Source: Meandrina meandrites (taxonomy: Eukaryota > Cnidaria > Anthozoa > Scleractinia > Meandrinidae). From it: DNA of 64,000 bases. The position numbers were made by a program, and so were the translations under genes. Below, piece by piece: positions 23,100-36,002 of the stretch. Positions within the stretch are counted from its first letter, which is position 1, and each line of letters opens with the position of its first letter. The notes beneath the pieces were generated by a model. The model saw nothing but the letters and a program-made list of their open reading frames with translations, was not told the origin of the DNA and ran no database searches. The DNA lies in assembly GCA_963693305.1 (NCBI GenBank), contig OY855915.1, positions 6,996,607 to 7,060,606 of the forward strand, written 5' to 3'.

Positions 23100-24700
23100 C
23101 GCGGGAATAACTTCCGGAAAATTTCAGGAAAACGCGACACGCTTTATGCACTTATCAGCGGCCACCCCGGGCGGTGACCCCGGGGACATACGAGGGCATG
23201 GAGCGGGATTTATTAACTTTATTTGTCTTTTGCACGTTTGTAGTAGGATCCCCCGGGGAAAGACCCGCGGAATTATTTAGCGTCGCCGCCGTATTGGAGT
23301 TTGAGCTGAAACGACGGCCGTTCTTCCCGGCCGTTCCCGTCTACGAAAGGACTGGGTATATTGGCATTTTCCCCAGGCCTTCACTGAGTAGTACAATCAA
23401 GGAAAACTTATCTGAGTTGACTATATTTCCACTTCACACAAGTCGAATCTAATTCAAATGGACAAAACAATAATATAACTTCCGTTCGTTTGAATAAGGA
23501 CTGATGCGAAGCGTCGACGAACGACCTATGGCACGAGTTGCTGTTGTTGCTTTGCTAATCACGTGGTCACATGTCGATAATGATAAAATTAAAGGACTCG
23601 TCGCCAATTCAAAACTACCGCGATCAGGCGAAGTTTTCTCGTTGTCGCGTTAGAAGACGGAAAAGTTTCAAGTTAAACCTGGATTTGGATTGGTCATGTT
23701 GGATTTCAAATGATTTAAAAAAATTGACGATGATACTACTGGAAAAACGAAACAAAAACATTTACCGACAATAAAGCGGGGTTGTTATATCCTGTGCAAC
23801 TTGATGAAGTAGTTGTTAGATGATATATTTAGTGTGACTTGCATAAGGTATGTGTTAGAATTAAATCATGTTTTGGAGAAACCACGATCAAAAGATTTAT
23901 GAAGTCTATAACGAGTCTAGTTATGTTGGTTGTTGTATTTTTCGATACAAAGTTGCAACTCATAGTGTAGCGCCTATAATGTCTTGGTTTACTCCAGCGA
24001 GACATACCTCTTTCCTCTTTCTTTTAGATTCTCTACACCGCACTGACGAGTCCCAATAAGGACGAAACAGCTGTCTGCGGTTGCAATCCTGCTGTATCGG
24101 TTCTAGTCGTGGTGTTGTCTCGCAAAGTTTACTTTTCACGTAGTATGATCAGCCTTGCTCACAGTTTATTGCTCTTTCCAGGGCCGTCTCGACGACGGGT
24201 CATGTTAAGAGACAAGTCATGTTAAGAGACAAGCTAAGTCGATCTTGATTCAGTCACCAACAACAGTCCTTTTCAATACCAACCAGTACTCTTCCCCACC
24301 CCCCACCCCCCACCCCAATTGCTAATTTTTCAACATTATCTTAGCAGCTAAAAAAGTAAGCTTGCAATGCGTACTAAAATAGACAATAAACTGCAAGGCT
24401 GACACTAGGTAGAAATGAAAAACCTTAACGGGACAACGACATGATAGAGTCCAAACTGAAAGTCAAAAATGCAAACTCTGGACAGCTGTTTCGACCTGAT
24501 TGGGTCTCGTCAGCAGAGTGTATGCCGCACAGAATAGAACAACTAGCGTGAAGACAGTTGTCTATTAAGTGCTTGCTGGTAATGACGATCCCAGTGGGCT
24601 CAAATTCGAAAGCCAGCCCATTGACAACAGCCGCGTGGCTATTACTCAATGGCTTTCTAGGCGACTGAATGTTAAATCTGAACGCTCGAAAAAAGCACAA
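23100..24700. other. Intergenic stretch between regucalcin and the NEK gene
   Basis: I see only short isolated open frames here, a C-rich run near 24295-24315, and no family signature or repeat with clear boundaries. The 5' side of regucalcin and the 3' side of the kinase meet in this region. Confidence 0.4.
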
Positions 24701-24721
24701 AACTGTAATTTGCACCTTAAT

Positions 24722-24727
24722 TTTATT
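24722..24727 (-). terminator. Candidate polyadenylation signal of the NEK gene
   Basis: AATAAA on the minus strand lies about 190 bases beyond the kinase stop codon at 24917-24919. Only the hexamer and its position support it. Confidence 0.45.
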
Positions 24728-24916
24728 TGATAAGATTTAAGATAACTCGACATAATAAATATATTTGACATATACACGGATAATCTATAATTTAACAAAA
24801 TCTGTTTAAAATATTTGCTGTTTAAAATATAACTGCAGTTCTCATAACAATAAATAAATTCTTTGATAGCGATAATTTTTAAGTAGTCTTGTTCTGCAAA
24901 ATTCTGCTTGTTAAGA

Positions 24917-27900
24917 TTAATGGAAGTAGATCGCTTCACAAGCCACAAGTTGAAGCAAAACTGGAAAGTACGTCATTTTATCCTCACCAAGCATCGCCGT
25001 TACTGTTTGTTTAATCCTTTCGTGCTCTTCAAGTGACACGTTAGTGACGTAACGATAAACAGCCGTTAGAAGCCTGGTTCCTAATTCCTTTTCAAGGTAC
25101 ATGCGCAGAGCCTCCATGTGGGAGTAAATTGAATCATGAGAGGAAATATTGTCAAGGTGCAAGGTCTTCCCGCAAAGTGTGAACTTGCAAGATGGTGGTA
25201 AGACTTTTCTGTTGCTTTCAAGAGCTGTAGGTTCTGCAGTAACAGGGACCATGTTGTCATATTTCTGCAGCCTCGAGTCAATTTGCTTTCCATCTGGTGG
25301 ATTAAAATGTTTTTCAGATTTTGAGCTTTCACTGTCGCTGTACAAACGCAACTTGTCTCTCTGTAAAACATTCACGGTTTCACTTCTGTTTCCGTCTTTG
25401 TAACTTCCTTTTCTGTCTTTGCAACTTCCTTTTCCGTCGTTGCATTTCTGTTGTCCATCCACATCCGGAATTTCAAACACAGAGGGTCTTCTTTCTTGCG
25501 AAACTGTGTATGTCCTCTTGCGAATCTCGCTCTCTTTTCCAGTCGATTCTGAGCCTGTTTTTACCGTTGGTTGATTTTCCTTGTTGGAAGTCTGGATTTG
25601 CTTCAACGCCCCTGAAGAGACACGGTGCCTGGCGATAACCTGACCATGCGCGCGTGAGAAACACCCCTGGAAAAAAGAGTATTTTGTTATCGGCTATTGG
25701 TGAGACCACTAAATAATTCATTAAAATATATAACCATTGATACCAAGAATTTTTAATAAAGTTACCAACGAAAGTCATAGAAAACCAGTGCAAGGGGAAT
25801 TAGAGTACCAGGGTACAGGCTAAAAAGACACAAGGTATATCGTTTTGGGACTTAATTACATTGCCTCCAATTACAATGAACGAAGAAAAAGAGAAACGTT
25901 TTGAACAATGGTCTCCAAAGCAAAACTATGGGGCTCTGGGTTAACACAGACCCCTCCCCTTCCCCCTTGGTATCCAGAGAATTCGGAAGCTTAAAAACCT
26001 GTGCGTTGTAGCAAATTGCTGAACATTTTGAATGCATTCAAGCTAGCAATTTGTACCTACATTTTCCTTGTCAATTCGGTTGATTTCCGACCCACTTGTG
26101 AACCTTCGATGTTTTCCGTCAATATGGCAGGTTTTATCGGAAGCAGATTGATGCCTCATTCTTGCGCGCATGTCTTCGCTTATCTTAGGCTGACTCACAG
26201 ACATTGCGGGCTTTGGCGTCTTTTCTTCGACCGCGGAAGTTAGCCTACTGCTGCATTGAGAAGCAGAGGCATTCGATACACTTTTCTTGACTTCGCGCGC
26301 TTTGCTGACATTGTTCGTATCTGGCTTTCTTGTAGGGATAACAGTTGGATAATTAGCAGAAAAGACATCGTCCTCGCTTTCAGAAAATTCCCGAACTTGA
26401 GCTCCATGCGAATAAATCCGTCCTTTGGGAATCCTAGACCCAGGCTGTGAGCGAACTGAGGTTTGTTCAGAATGCCTGCGCTGCTGAGCATGCGCCAGTG
26501 CAAGCAGGCTGTTCTTTCTCACGTCAGCAGGGTACCTTGCACACAAATGTTCCCGCGCTTTTGGTACGTTACCTGATGCATAAAAAGGCTCCCGCGCTTT
26601 TGGTACGCTGTCAGATGCACGAAAAGGTTCCCGTGGTTTTGGTACGTTGTCAGCAACGCAGAAAGGTTCCTGCTCTTTTGGTACGCTTCCAGAGGCGCGT
26701 CGTTTATCGTGTTCTTTTGGTGCCTTGTTACTAGATAGCCTTCGTTCTCTAGAAGAACTTCCTTTGGAAATTTCCATGGAAACATTCGAATTATGTTTCA
26801 CCTGACTATCTTGCTTTGAAGCACCAAAACTCTTAACGGTATTTACTTCGGTGCGTCGTTTTTCCATTTTTCCCGGGTTTGAGATCTGAGCGCCGTCAGG
26901 ACTTGATCTAGATGAGATTTCTGAAATATCTGAGGCAACACTATAAGTTCTGTCTCGCTCACACTGGAGGAACCTTTTCACGTAAGGCTGCATGGCGGGA
27001 ACATAAAGCAGTTGTTTGGCGGAGGGCCTGTCGTCAGGGTTCTTTTGAAGCAGGACGGAAACTAAGTCTTCTAAAAGTGGTCCATAACATCTACAAAGAA
27101 AATGCGTCCATTCAACTTTCGTTCTTCAGTTCGAACAATATAATAAAAGGTCAGGAATAAATAGGCAACAACCCTACAAACGACGTTTTCACTTGTGACT
27201 TACCCAGGAACAGGCGGGTACTGTCCCTGTAAAATCTTGATAACAAGAGCGGAGAAGTTATTTGCGTTGAATGCGTGCTTCAGTGTTGCCATCTCATACA
27301 ACACACAGCCTAAAGACCACATGTCGCTCTTATGATTATAGCTATAATAGTCAAGGGCCATAAATAAAATAAAGATTACAAAAACACATATATAGAGTTA
27401 GTGTTCCTAATTTTTCTTAGAGTTTATCGGGAGCGCGCGAAAATCACCTCGCATGAACGCCTCCACGCGTCGCGCTCCTCGTGCCAGGCGATTTCTGCGC
27501 GCGCTCGGCCGCGTGACGCAACTACTCGATTAATTTGGAGTTGTGTTTATTGTATATATAGTTTTGATATTCATTTTGTAATTTTTTCATATTGTTTCTT
27601 GTAATAGATATGTCTTGTCTGTTGTTTGTTCGTGTCAGTGACCAACACGAAAGCCTTAGCTACTTTGGTTACTAAGCACATTTCAATTTGTTTCTCTACT
27701 GTTATATTTTCTTTCTTTTAATTATTGTATTTTCTGTAAATAATGTAACAGTATATGATTTCTGTAAATAGTGTAAAATAATACAAAAAATCTGAATCTA
27801 AAATACTCATAGTCTTTACATGTAGACCTCAAGCCTTGTCTTAACCCAGCGGTACTGAGAGCATCGCGCTAGAAAACTTTACAATTACTTTAATATTATT

Positions 27901-29763
27901 GTTTTATTAATTCTAAATAAGGATACGGTTTTCTTTGACATATCTCGGGTGACAGATAATATGGCGTACCCACAGTGGTCTGCGCATGATCCAAAGTACT
28001 GTTCAACATCCGGGCAATGCCGAAATCTCCAAGCTTTATGATGTCATCTTTACCGAGGAAAATATTCTGTGTTTTGAGATCTGAAATATAAAATGTTCTG
28101 TTGTACTATATTCACACTATACAAACGCTTTTTAGGAATACTAAATTTCTGAATCCCAGGGTACTAACACGACTTGGATACAGATACTTACATTACTTAC
28201 AATACAGTGATCTATTTACAATGCGCTACTCACATTACTTACACTGTTGTTTAAGTTTATTTGCTTCACTGAGAGGAAGGCAGGGGCGGATCTAGGGGGA
28301 GGGCGTTCGGGGGAGGGGTGCGCAGCAGATGACCGGGCGGCTTTTTTACACAACTGGTATTCTGCGAAAAAAACTATGTGCACCTCCTCATGAGAAAAAT
28401 CCTGGATAAGCCCCTGGAACGAGTGCAACAAGTCTTTTATACTAACCTCTGTGAAGAATATTCTGTCCGTGAATGTACTTGAGGGCAAGACAAAGCTGCG
28501 TAAACCATTCTAAAATTTGCTGCAGAAATGTAAAGCTATAGTTAACTGATTAATTCGTGGAGCAGCGATGATGGCTGTATATTTAATCTTTTTAAGACAG
28601 TCATTTCGTACCTTAGCCTTTAATTTCAGGCCCAGTCAATTATGCAAGGATATCAACACATTTCTTTATCGTCGATACGCCGCGATATCAAATGTGTGAG
28701 AAATGAGACTATGGCTTAAGTATGATGCATCCAAAAAGAAAAATTGTCTTGACCAGTTATTTTAAATTTAAAAATTTCTCCCAACTTCGAAAGGGGAAAA
28801 AGTATATGGAGACCAATGACAAGAATTTGAATGCTGGCAGCGAGGTTGAAAGGGGAAATTTCTTGGCTAGACTGTAGAATACCCAGCCACTTGTCAGTGC
28901 ATTTCACTCAATTTGAATGGTTCCTTTTGTTTCCATTTGCTTCGGTCTAAAAAGTGTTTAGAAATGTGTAAATAAAGTAAATTAGTGGCCAAGTATTCTG
29001 AAATCGTTCCAATTTCTTTAAACTTACCACTTCTGTAAAATGCAATCCATTCCTCTCCTTGATTCTGGTGTACAAATCACCTGTTCAAAACAATATCAAT
29101 TTATTCATAAATACATACCAAGTATTATTCATGGCTCTTTCTCTCATGATCACAGGGTTACCACTCTCTATTTGTTAGGTCAAACATTGCCAACAGAGGA
29201 TGGTAAACCTGTGGTTAAATCCTTGCGCAATAAGCGAGTGAGCTTTGAGGTCAAAATTATTGCATCCATTCACCCCCAAACTTTTTTCCTTTTTTTTTCT
29301 CTCCCGCTCTAAAAAATTGTTTGAAATACTATCCAAAGGTACCTTGTTTGGTAAACTATAAACACTCAAAAGAAACCGACGCAGCACAAACCATGAATAA
29401 TCTCAAGAGATAATCTTCATAAAAACAATACACCTGCTATTGACGGTTGCTCTAGTAAAGCTCTAAACTGGGCGTTACAAAATTTTTGTTGATATTTTGT
29501 TGCTTACCCTTTTCAGCAAATTCCATAGCGATACACAACTTCCCTTGGACGACGAACGCCTCTTTATAACGCACAATGTTCTTGTGCTTCAGCTTCGACA
29601 AAATCTTCGCTTCGTTCAACGCAAGATGGCGGTCTTGTACAGACATGGCGGAGACGCCCAGTTCTTTTAAAGCGTACATTCTCTTGCTCACGGTCGACTC
29701 AACTAGCCACGCTTGACCGAAAGTTCCTGAACCAATTGGCTTAATTTTGCTGTAGCGTTCCAT
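24917..29763 (-). CDS. NIMA-related (NEK) serine/threonine kinase, 7 exons
   Basis: Exons: 29508-29763, 29028-29080, 28447-28519, 27927-28080, 27204-27341, 26061-27090 and 24917-25666, all with GT/AG borders and matching phases, giving 817 residues. The start is the ATG at 29763 ([16 protein letters not shown]), which places the kinase domain at the extreme N terminus as in most NEKs. Catalytic features: glycine loop G11-G16, lysine K33 (YALKEL), HRD aspartate D128 (HRDLKTQN), DFG aspartate D146 and the activation segment [13 protein letters not shown]; all appear intact. The kinase ends near residue 265. The tail is basic and Ser-rich, with a 13-residue repeat at about 348-409. It closes with a conserved-looking 75-residue C-terminal segment ([12 protein letters not shown]...), which recalls the NEK1/NEK4 C terminus; the subfamily is inference. 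Such kinases act in cilia, the centrosome or cell-cycle control. Introns are otherwise ordinary. Confidence 0.93.
26538..26723 (-). repeat. Coding 39-bp tandem repeat in NEK exon 6
   Basis: Five successive 13-residue units follow the pattern V-P-K-x-R-E-P-F-x-A-S-(D/G)-(S/N): [52 protein letters not shown] and a partial [10 protein letters not shown]. The DNA period is 39 bases, so changes in unit number keep the frame. It lies in the regulatory tail, outside the catalytic domain. Confidence 0.85.
28281..28416. repeat. Small MITE with CAGGGGCGGATC end
   Basis: The left end CAGGGGCGGATCTAGG is answered by CCTGGATAAGCCCCTG on the right. It is about 136 bases long, lies in NEK intron 3, and resembles the element at 35210-35369. 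No target duplication is visible. Confidence 0.5.
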
Positions 29764-30507
29764 GTTTAAATCCTTAGTAAAGCGAGTAATATGAGTTAAA
29801 CTATCGACTTTTACAGAAACAAACTTCAACCGCTTTTGAATCCAATGATTTGTGACTGAAATCTCAAGAGACCGGCGTCACAGACGCTGCAAATTCTTTC
29901 ACTTCATTTCGGAAACAAATTAATATGTGATATCCCCGTGCATTTGTAATAAAAGATCAATACGATTGAGTATATTTTACCATTGAAATCTGTAAAAAAA
30001 TGCCCGGCATTTTTGAGGCAGAAACATAAGACGTAAAGAAAAGGAAACAACAGTGTCAACAGTTCATTTGTAAAGAAAAGACTGCGTTGAGTTTCTTGAA
30101 CGTAAAAAAGAAAATTACTATTACATGTTTTTAACTAGAGTAGAAGGAATAGGTTAAGGAATAGTAGAAGGAATTTTGTAAGAATTAATTCCTGTAAAAG
30201 AAGGATTAAAATTTTAACTTTTAAGAACCGTCTTCACCCGCAATGCTTAGCGTACAGAATACTGTTTGTTTGCCATTTAGCACATTTTTAAACACAAATT
30301 TTTGGCTGTTAGAAAGGGATTAACATTATCTAGCACCTTCATGAAAATCAACCCAGTCTCTTCTTTCTCTCAACTATGGTTTTTCTTTTTTAAATGCCTT
30401 ACGTGTACGTTTAATGTAAACAGTTTGTTGAGCAAGTTTTCGGGACCTTCATTCATCAAGTTTACACCTCAGTCGACAGAGCAAACACTACTTTGTTGAA
30501 AAAATAC

Positions 30508-30513
30508 TTTATT
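30508..30513 (-). terminator. Candidate polyadenylation signal of the vWA-tyrosinase gene
   Basis: AATAAA on the minus strand lies about 450 bases past the stop codon at 30962-30964. There is no other support. Confidence 0.35.
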
Positions 30514-30961
30514 TCTATTCGATATATCTGATTTTACAGAAACCGATCAGCAAAGAGAAACTGTCTCGCTGTGTGCAAAAATCATCCTAACTAATGCAAA
30601 GTCATACTATTTTATACCAGTTCTCGAATTTGTTAGATTCTAGAATTCGGTTATTTAAGTTCTTTTGCCTCTTTTTTGTACAGTGATGGAGGCGGATCTG
30701 TAATGTGCTCAGCATTCCGCCTACCGCCCTTCCAAGAGTCGCCCTCAGATGGCCCCCTGATGGCCGCACAAAGAGAGGCCGTCCGAAAGAAACATGGAGA
30801 AAGAAACATGGAGAGAGGACGACAGTGGAGAGAGAGATGCAGGACAGAGTCTGAACATGGGCCACCTGGAACGACAGGCAGCCGGCCGAAACCAGTGGCG
30901 AGCTCTCGTAGAGGCTTTATGTGTACCCTTGCGCGAAGGACCAACTAAGTAGTAAGTCTCT

Positions 30962-33900
30962 TTAATTATCACCATCATCATCGTCGTCATCATCATCATC
31001 ATCGTCATCATCGTTATCATCACCTTCTTCGTGGTCACTGCGTCCACCATTATCAGTTCCATCAGGTACCTTCTCGTTACGTGACTCTTCATAGAGGACC
31101 CTTATACAATGGGGCTGATTTTGAAGGTCCATAAACTCCCACCCGAAGTGATTCCCTCCTGGAAGGATCTTATTTATTCTCCAATAGTACGCAAATTTAT
31201 ATTTCGGTCCACGGTCCTGCCAGTTAGACCAGATCTTGTCCAGAAAAGCATGGTGACACCAGAACTCTGGTGCGTTAGCCGATTCGTCCACTGACATGGT
31301 TCCCCCTACAGCATTGTGCAAATCATTGTGCATGTAGTCTCTAACACCAGTTTCAAATTTTTGAAACTCATCCCATGGAATTTTAATCAAGTGACTTACA
31401 TACCATTCTCCAGGCAAATAGTATTTGTAATCGAATTTTCTAGTCAAACATTCAGAACTTAACCAGCTTGGTAACGACCACTTTCCGGCTTTGAAAGGTC
31501 CATTACGGACACACCCAGTTCGAGTTTCGCCGTCACCGCCTAGGCCGTGAGATCCCGGGTTCCAAATATCCCGTATGTCTGTGTGACGCCAAAGACGCTT
31601 GCGTGACACTGCTCGCGCCCAGTTCCAATACGGCACGGTCACGCGACAATCAACGTGACGCAATAGGTTTTCGAATATAAACAGGTACCAGCGATGCCAG
31701 GGAAAGAAAAATGGTTTCTCGTGAATGACGTCAAAGAACTTGGGATGAAGTTTGGTGACTAGATCGTAGGTACTGTTATAAGGTGCCTCCTGGGACACTA
31801 CTTTAAAGGCCCTCACGTAACGACGCCGCTCCTCGAGGGACATTTCTATGAAGTCTTTTCGTATTCTGTAGCAGTCAGTGAGTTGTTCGTCTTTACAGCG
31901 GCAGCGGCGACTGCATTCATCGTAAACAAATCCCTCTCCAGAACAGCTGCGGTTGAATCCTGAAAGAATTTGAAATACAAAATTTGATTGAAATTTATTG
32001 TTTAAGTTTCAAGGACTGCTGTTGACGTAATATATCTAACAGGAGAGACTGTTTCATCACATTTCCAAACACCGAGTAGAGAGTTGAAGATGGGACGCGC
32101 AGCGGGGTATTTTTGACGAACTTGAGGTGTTTAGAAATATGATGAAACACTCTCACGAGTGTTTGGTACATTGTCTCAATAAAACTAAAACTACAGAGGG
32201 AACGGAGAAATAAAATAATAAAAAAATTAAAATCTATGCTAACTAAGATCACATTTCCAAACCACCGTCACGGTTCCTATTCCCTTAGTTTTAACTTGAT
32301 GAATTATTACTGAGTTCGAGAAATAAAAGTCACAGTACGTTGCGTTATAAATTTGCCTCGAGATCACATGTTGATCGCGACTGAAATCTTTTTCAGTTTC
32401 CTCTATATCTGATATGCGAAGTATCAAACCAAAGACTAAAGTCGAATCCAAAATCTCCGAAGGTATTAGCTGAGCAATTCTCCGCAGATCTTCAAATGAA
32501 ATAAATGGATCCAGAAGTTAACTCACTTTTAGTATAAGGAAGGCTGTTAGGATCGAAAAAGACTAAACTGTAAAAACTAAAATAAAATTAAATTTCTTTT
32601 TTATGTAAAGTGATTATAAGTGCCCAATATTAGCGACAACTTTTTCCGATGACATTCTTAACGTGCTTTTCATTTTAGTTTTTTTCACACCATGCAACAT
32701 TTGTAATGTATCATATCAAATGGAATAAAGACACTTATCATTTTTATTATATCATTAAACAATTTCCAACTCAAATAGCTTTCCTTTTCATACCAGTGGT
32801 GAATAGGTTTCTGGGAAATATTGCATTTCATATGGAACTTAAAAGTTTCTAAAATGTTATCGCAACAAACATTACGTAAAAAATCTTCTAGCGCTCCATA
32901 TTGCACTCTTCGTTGATTTGTTGGCCACACAAAGGTGAGAAAAATAACAGAAATGAGAGAGAACTTACCTTTACCCTTGAAGGCGTTAGAAAGCCTGGGA
33001 AGATCTGGGTATGAGTTTACTCGGAACGAGTGAGTTTTGAACGGCTTACTGACAACCATATTTGGTTCGTTGCTAGTCACGTGCTTGCCAACTGTCAAAA
33101 GAAACACCTCTACACCGTCGTCGTGAAGCTTTTTGGCGGGAAGAGCAGTCAGCGTTGCAGAATTTAAAGCGTTACTTTCTACGATGATAAACAGGATTCG
33201 ATGAACTGAATATTTTTCGCTTTCTGCTTGAGAATAGAGTTTTGATTTGACGAAAGTGAGAACGTTGTCTAAAGGAGATCTTTGTCCAGCTTGAAACCTG
33301 TTGACGAAGAAAAGAAAACAGTTTCGGTAATTTATATTGAAAATAAAAAGTCTTATGAATGACTAGGAGCAGGCAAATTTATCTTTTAATTTACAATAAA
33401 AAATACATTAAGGCACGCCCAATCGTAATTTTATCAGTTATATAATAAATAAGTAACCTTATGAAAGCCCGAGTTTACTTTTGAGAGATCTAGAACTTTT
33501 AAATATAACTAGTGGCACATATATTGTACTCGCAATCATTTACTATTACCAATAAATATTATACAGATTAAATTTTATAATAAGAGAGAACGATCATAAG
33601 CGTACGTCTTTTCCTATTGTAAGTGTGTACCTGAGAGATAATATGGCCTTTAAGGTACATTCCATGTTCACATTTTTGTACCAGCTGAAAGCGAGGTGAG
33701 GGGCTGAGGAGTGAGTTACCACTGCGACCCTGGTTCCTGAGGGGGACACGCTGAACTCTTGCACAAGATCTCGCACAAAAGTCTTGAGTAAGTTGAAATT
33801 CTTAGATCCAATAGCAGAGTTACTTGGTATGACTAAGGTAAGTTGTATTCGAGGAGGCAAATGTGATACTACAAGACACAAAATCAGGATAGATTAGAGC

Positions 33901-34369
33901 CAAACACTGTTGAATAAAATAAATTTTAAAAGTTTGTCTGAAACTTTTCAAATCGCTTCTTTGTTTGAGAGAAAGATCGGAATAGCACAAGAACATATAT
34001 AATTGGCACATAACGCCAAAGTACTCCATATAACATGAGTGAACCGTGCCAGGAACCGCTGTTGACCGTGGCATACAGCGGTTAACCAAAAAATTAGACC
34101 GCGGTCACGCAAGAACAACAACAGTCCGCCATTTTGCAACTACCTGAAGAAGGGCAGTAAAACTGCTTGAAACGTCGCATTTTAAATCATTTATAAAAAC
34201 GGAGAATGAGAATCCCGTTTTTCACAATTTTTAATTTTATTCAAAATTGCTTTTTCAGATATCAGAACAATTATACACCTTGGCTACCCACCTTTATTTC
34301 GCTTGGCTAACTGAAAAAATCTCGCAGATAAATCTTCCACTGTGGACTTTGTTGATTTAGCAGACATTC
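30962..34369 (-). CDS. von Willebrand A domain-tyrosinase fusion with poly-Asp tail (5' incomplete)
   Basis: Exons: 34292-34369, 33631-33868, 32969-33297 and 30962-31959, with consistent splice phases, giving at least 546 residues. Residues about 30-210 form a vWA fold: RIQLTLVIPSNSAIGSKNF, SPSGTRVAVVTHSS and DDGVEVFLLTVG align strand by strand. The metal-site (MIDAS) residues are replaced, so metal-dependent binding is unlikely. A Cys-rich linker (CSGEGFVYDECSRRCRCKDE) leads to a tyrosinase domain with both type-3 copper sites. CuA is H286, H294 and H303 (FFPWHRWYL). CuB is H425 and H429 (HNDLH) plus H450 or H451 (FWCHHAFLDKIW). Tyrosinases oxidise phenols or catechols. The C terminus is an almost pure Asp run after HEEGDDN. 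The first coding exon (expected phase 1, probably a signal peptide) was not found; the ATG at the start of the 34369 exon may or may not be used. Confidence 0.88.
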
Positions 34370-34633
34370 CTAGAAAAACGACAAATAGGAAATCAAACGT
34401 TATACAAGACAAGTATGGCATGTACCTGTCAATCAATGTTGACAAGCTATATGCCATGTATCTGTCAATCAATGATCGATTGTGAATTAATCTTCCCGTT
34501 TAATATCTACTGCTATATACTAGTATCGTTTTTATCAATGTAGACTGCCAATCCCATCTGTTATAAAGTTGAACCTTGTTAAGCCGACCCCCAAGTGGGC
34601 CTCCAAAATCGGATCTTCTCTATGTAGAGGTCA

Positions 34634-34910
34634 TATTTAACAATTATTCACCGAAGTGGAGGTGAATTATATATCCACCACTTTCACTGACACTGAGGTG
34701 AATAATTGTTTTAGTATATACCACACAAGCTGAATAATTAGTGGACCAAAAAATTACTTTCGGTACCCAAAGCGACACGCGAAGCCATTTTATTTCAATT
34801 CGGTTGCTCGAAGGTGAATAGTACTTTGCTAATCACCTCTGAGTTAACCAATCAGCGCGCGAGTTAACCAAATAGTGCGGAAATCCGCACTATTCCCTTG
34901 TGTGGTATAC
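34634..34910. repeat. Repeat family A, inverse copy
   Basis: It is the reverse complement of 14164-14456: it starts with the hairpin (AACAATTATTCACCGAAGTG...TGAGGTGAATAATTG) and ends with CCCTTGTGTGGTATAC. It lies upstream of the first vWA-tyrosinase exon found, so it could fall in an intron or the 5' flank of that gene. Confidence 0.7.
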
Positions 34911-35209
34911 TGTATACCAATAACAGGTACCCTGTTCGAACAATAATTAGTGCAAAACAATGGTTATTTTTCACTAGACGTTTCTCGGGTGCTGTTATCA
35001 AATAGGCTCTTTGCAGCCTACGGTTACATGCTTAAAAATACCACCTTGCTGGTGAGCAAGCAATGCACTGGGATATCCAAAACAAGGAAACCTCAACCAG
35101 TTATGCTTGACTTTTCTTTGTTTTGTATGTCCAGTACGTAGCTTGCTCATCAACCACGCTTGATTTTTCTTGTACCACATGACTGTAGGCTTCATTAACC
35201 GAACGTCTG

Positions 35210-35369
35210 CAGTGGCGGATCCAGACCTTCAGGTAAGGAGGGGGCCCGCTTGACTATGAATGTCGAATACTGCGAAGATAATATCGGCACTTCAAAGAAA
35301 ATGCGCTATTTCCGAAAAAATAAGGTGGGGGCCCGGGCCCCCTGGGCTCCTCCCCTGGATCCATCACTG
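35210..35369. mobile_element. 160-bp MITE with CAGTGGCGGATCCAG ends
   Basis: The ends CAGTGGCGGATCCAG and CTGGATCCATCACTG are inverted copies, with GTCTG directly outside both (35205-35209 and 35370-35374). The centre has GGGGGCCC runs. The style of ends is hAT-like, but the duplication I can see is 5 bp rather than 8. Confidence 0.75.
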
Positions 35370-35945
35370 GTCTGGCACAGGCTAATTAAAAGAACTAAGA
35401 TATTGCTCGAAGCAAAGAGAAGTATCCGGACGTATAAGGAAGTGTATCGTCACATTAACGAGATGTAACAAAAATTTGAACAAAAAATTGAACAACGAGA
35501 TGTATGCATGGCAAAATGCAAGTAAGCGAGGTTTCCCTTTATTGTCATAGAACTATTTGAGAACAAAAAAGAAACAAACTTGCCGTTCCCCTCGCCATCG
35601 AGGTGTTTTCCATTTACGATAGACGGAAATGACGTCACAATAAGGCCTATCAGTAAACATGTCAGAGTACAGCAAGCGTGCATGGTTTAACTGGTCCCAG
35701 GCTCTTCTGCTGAGTGGTGTCCCGGACGTTTAGTCTTTCATAATGTCAGCATTTGATTGTGTAATCAATCTTCGCTGGATTCATTTTTATGCCGTTCTGC
35801 CGTATCTTATTTTCTTCGCTGCCATATCCTTCGATGTTTACTTGAAAACACTGCAAAATAATTGTATCATTTTAAAATATAATTCTTGTCGTTGTTCGCG
35901 CGGCTTCCAAACCAAACGAACTCCTTGATTAAGTTACCCCTCAAT

Positions 35946-35954
35946 TGTGTGTGT

Positions 35955-36001
<47 letters not shown>
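35946..36001. repeat. (GT)n followed by a long G run
   Basis: About eleven GT units pass directly into more than 30 consecutive G residues. It is a simple repeat; the G length may be inaccurate in the assembly. Confidence 0.9.

Positions 36002-36002
<1 letters not shown>

Noticed and set aside
23174..23452. 92-codon plus-strand frame upstream of regucalcin
   Set aside because: No family resemblance, no splice context and ordinary composition; not enough to call a gene.
30651..30948. Overlapping open frames on both strands just 3' of the tyrosinase gene
   Set aside because: They lie in its probable 3' untranslated region, contradict one another and show no domain.
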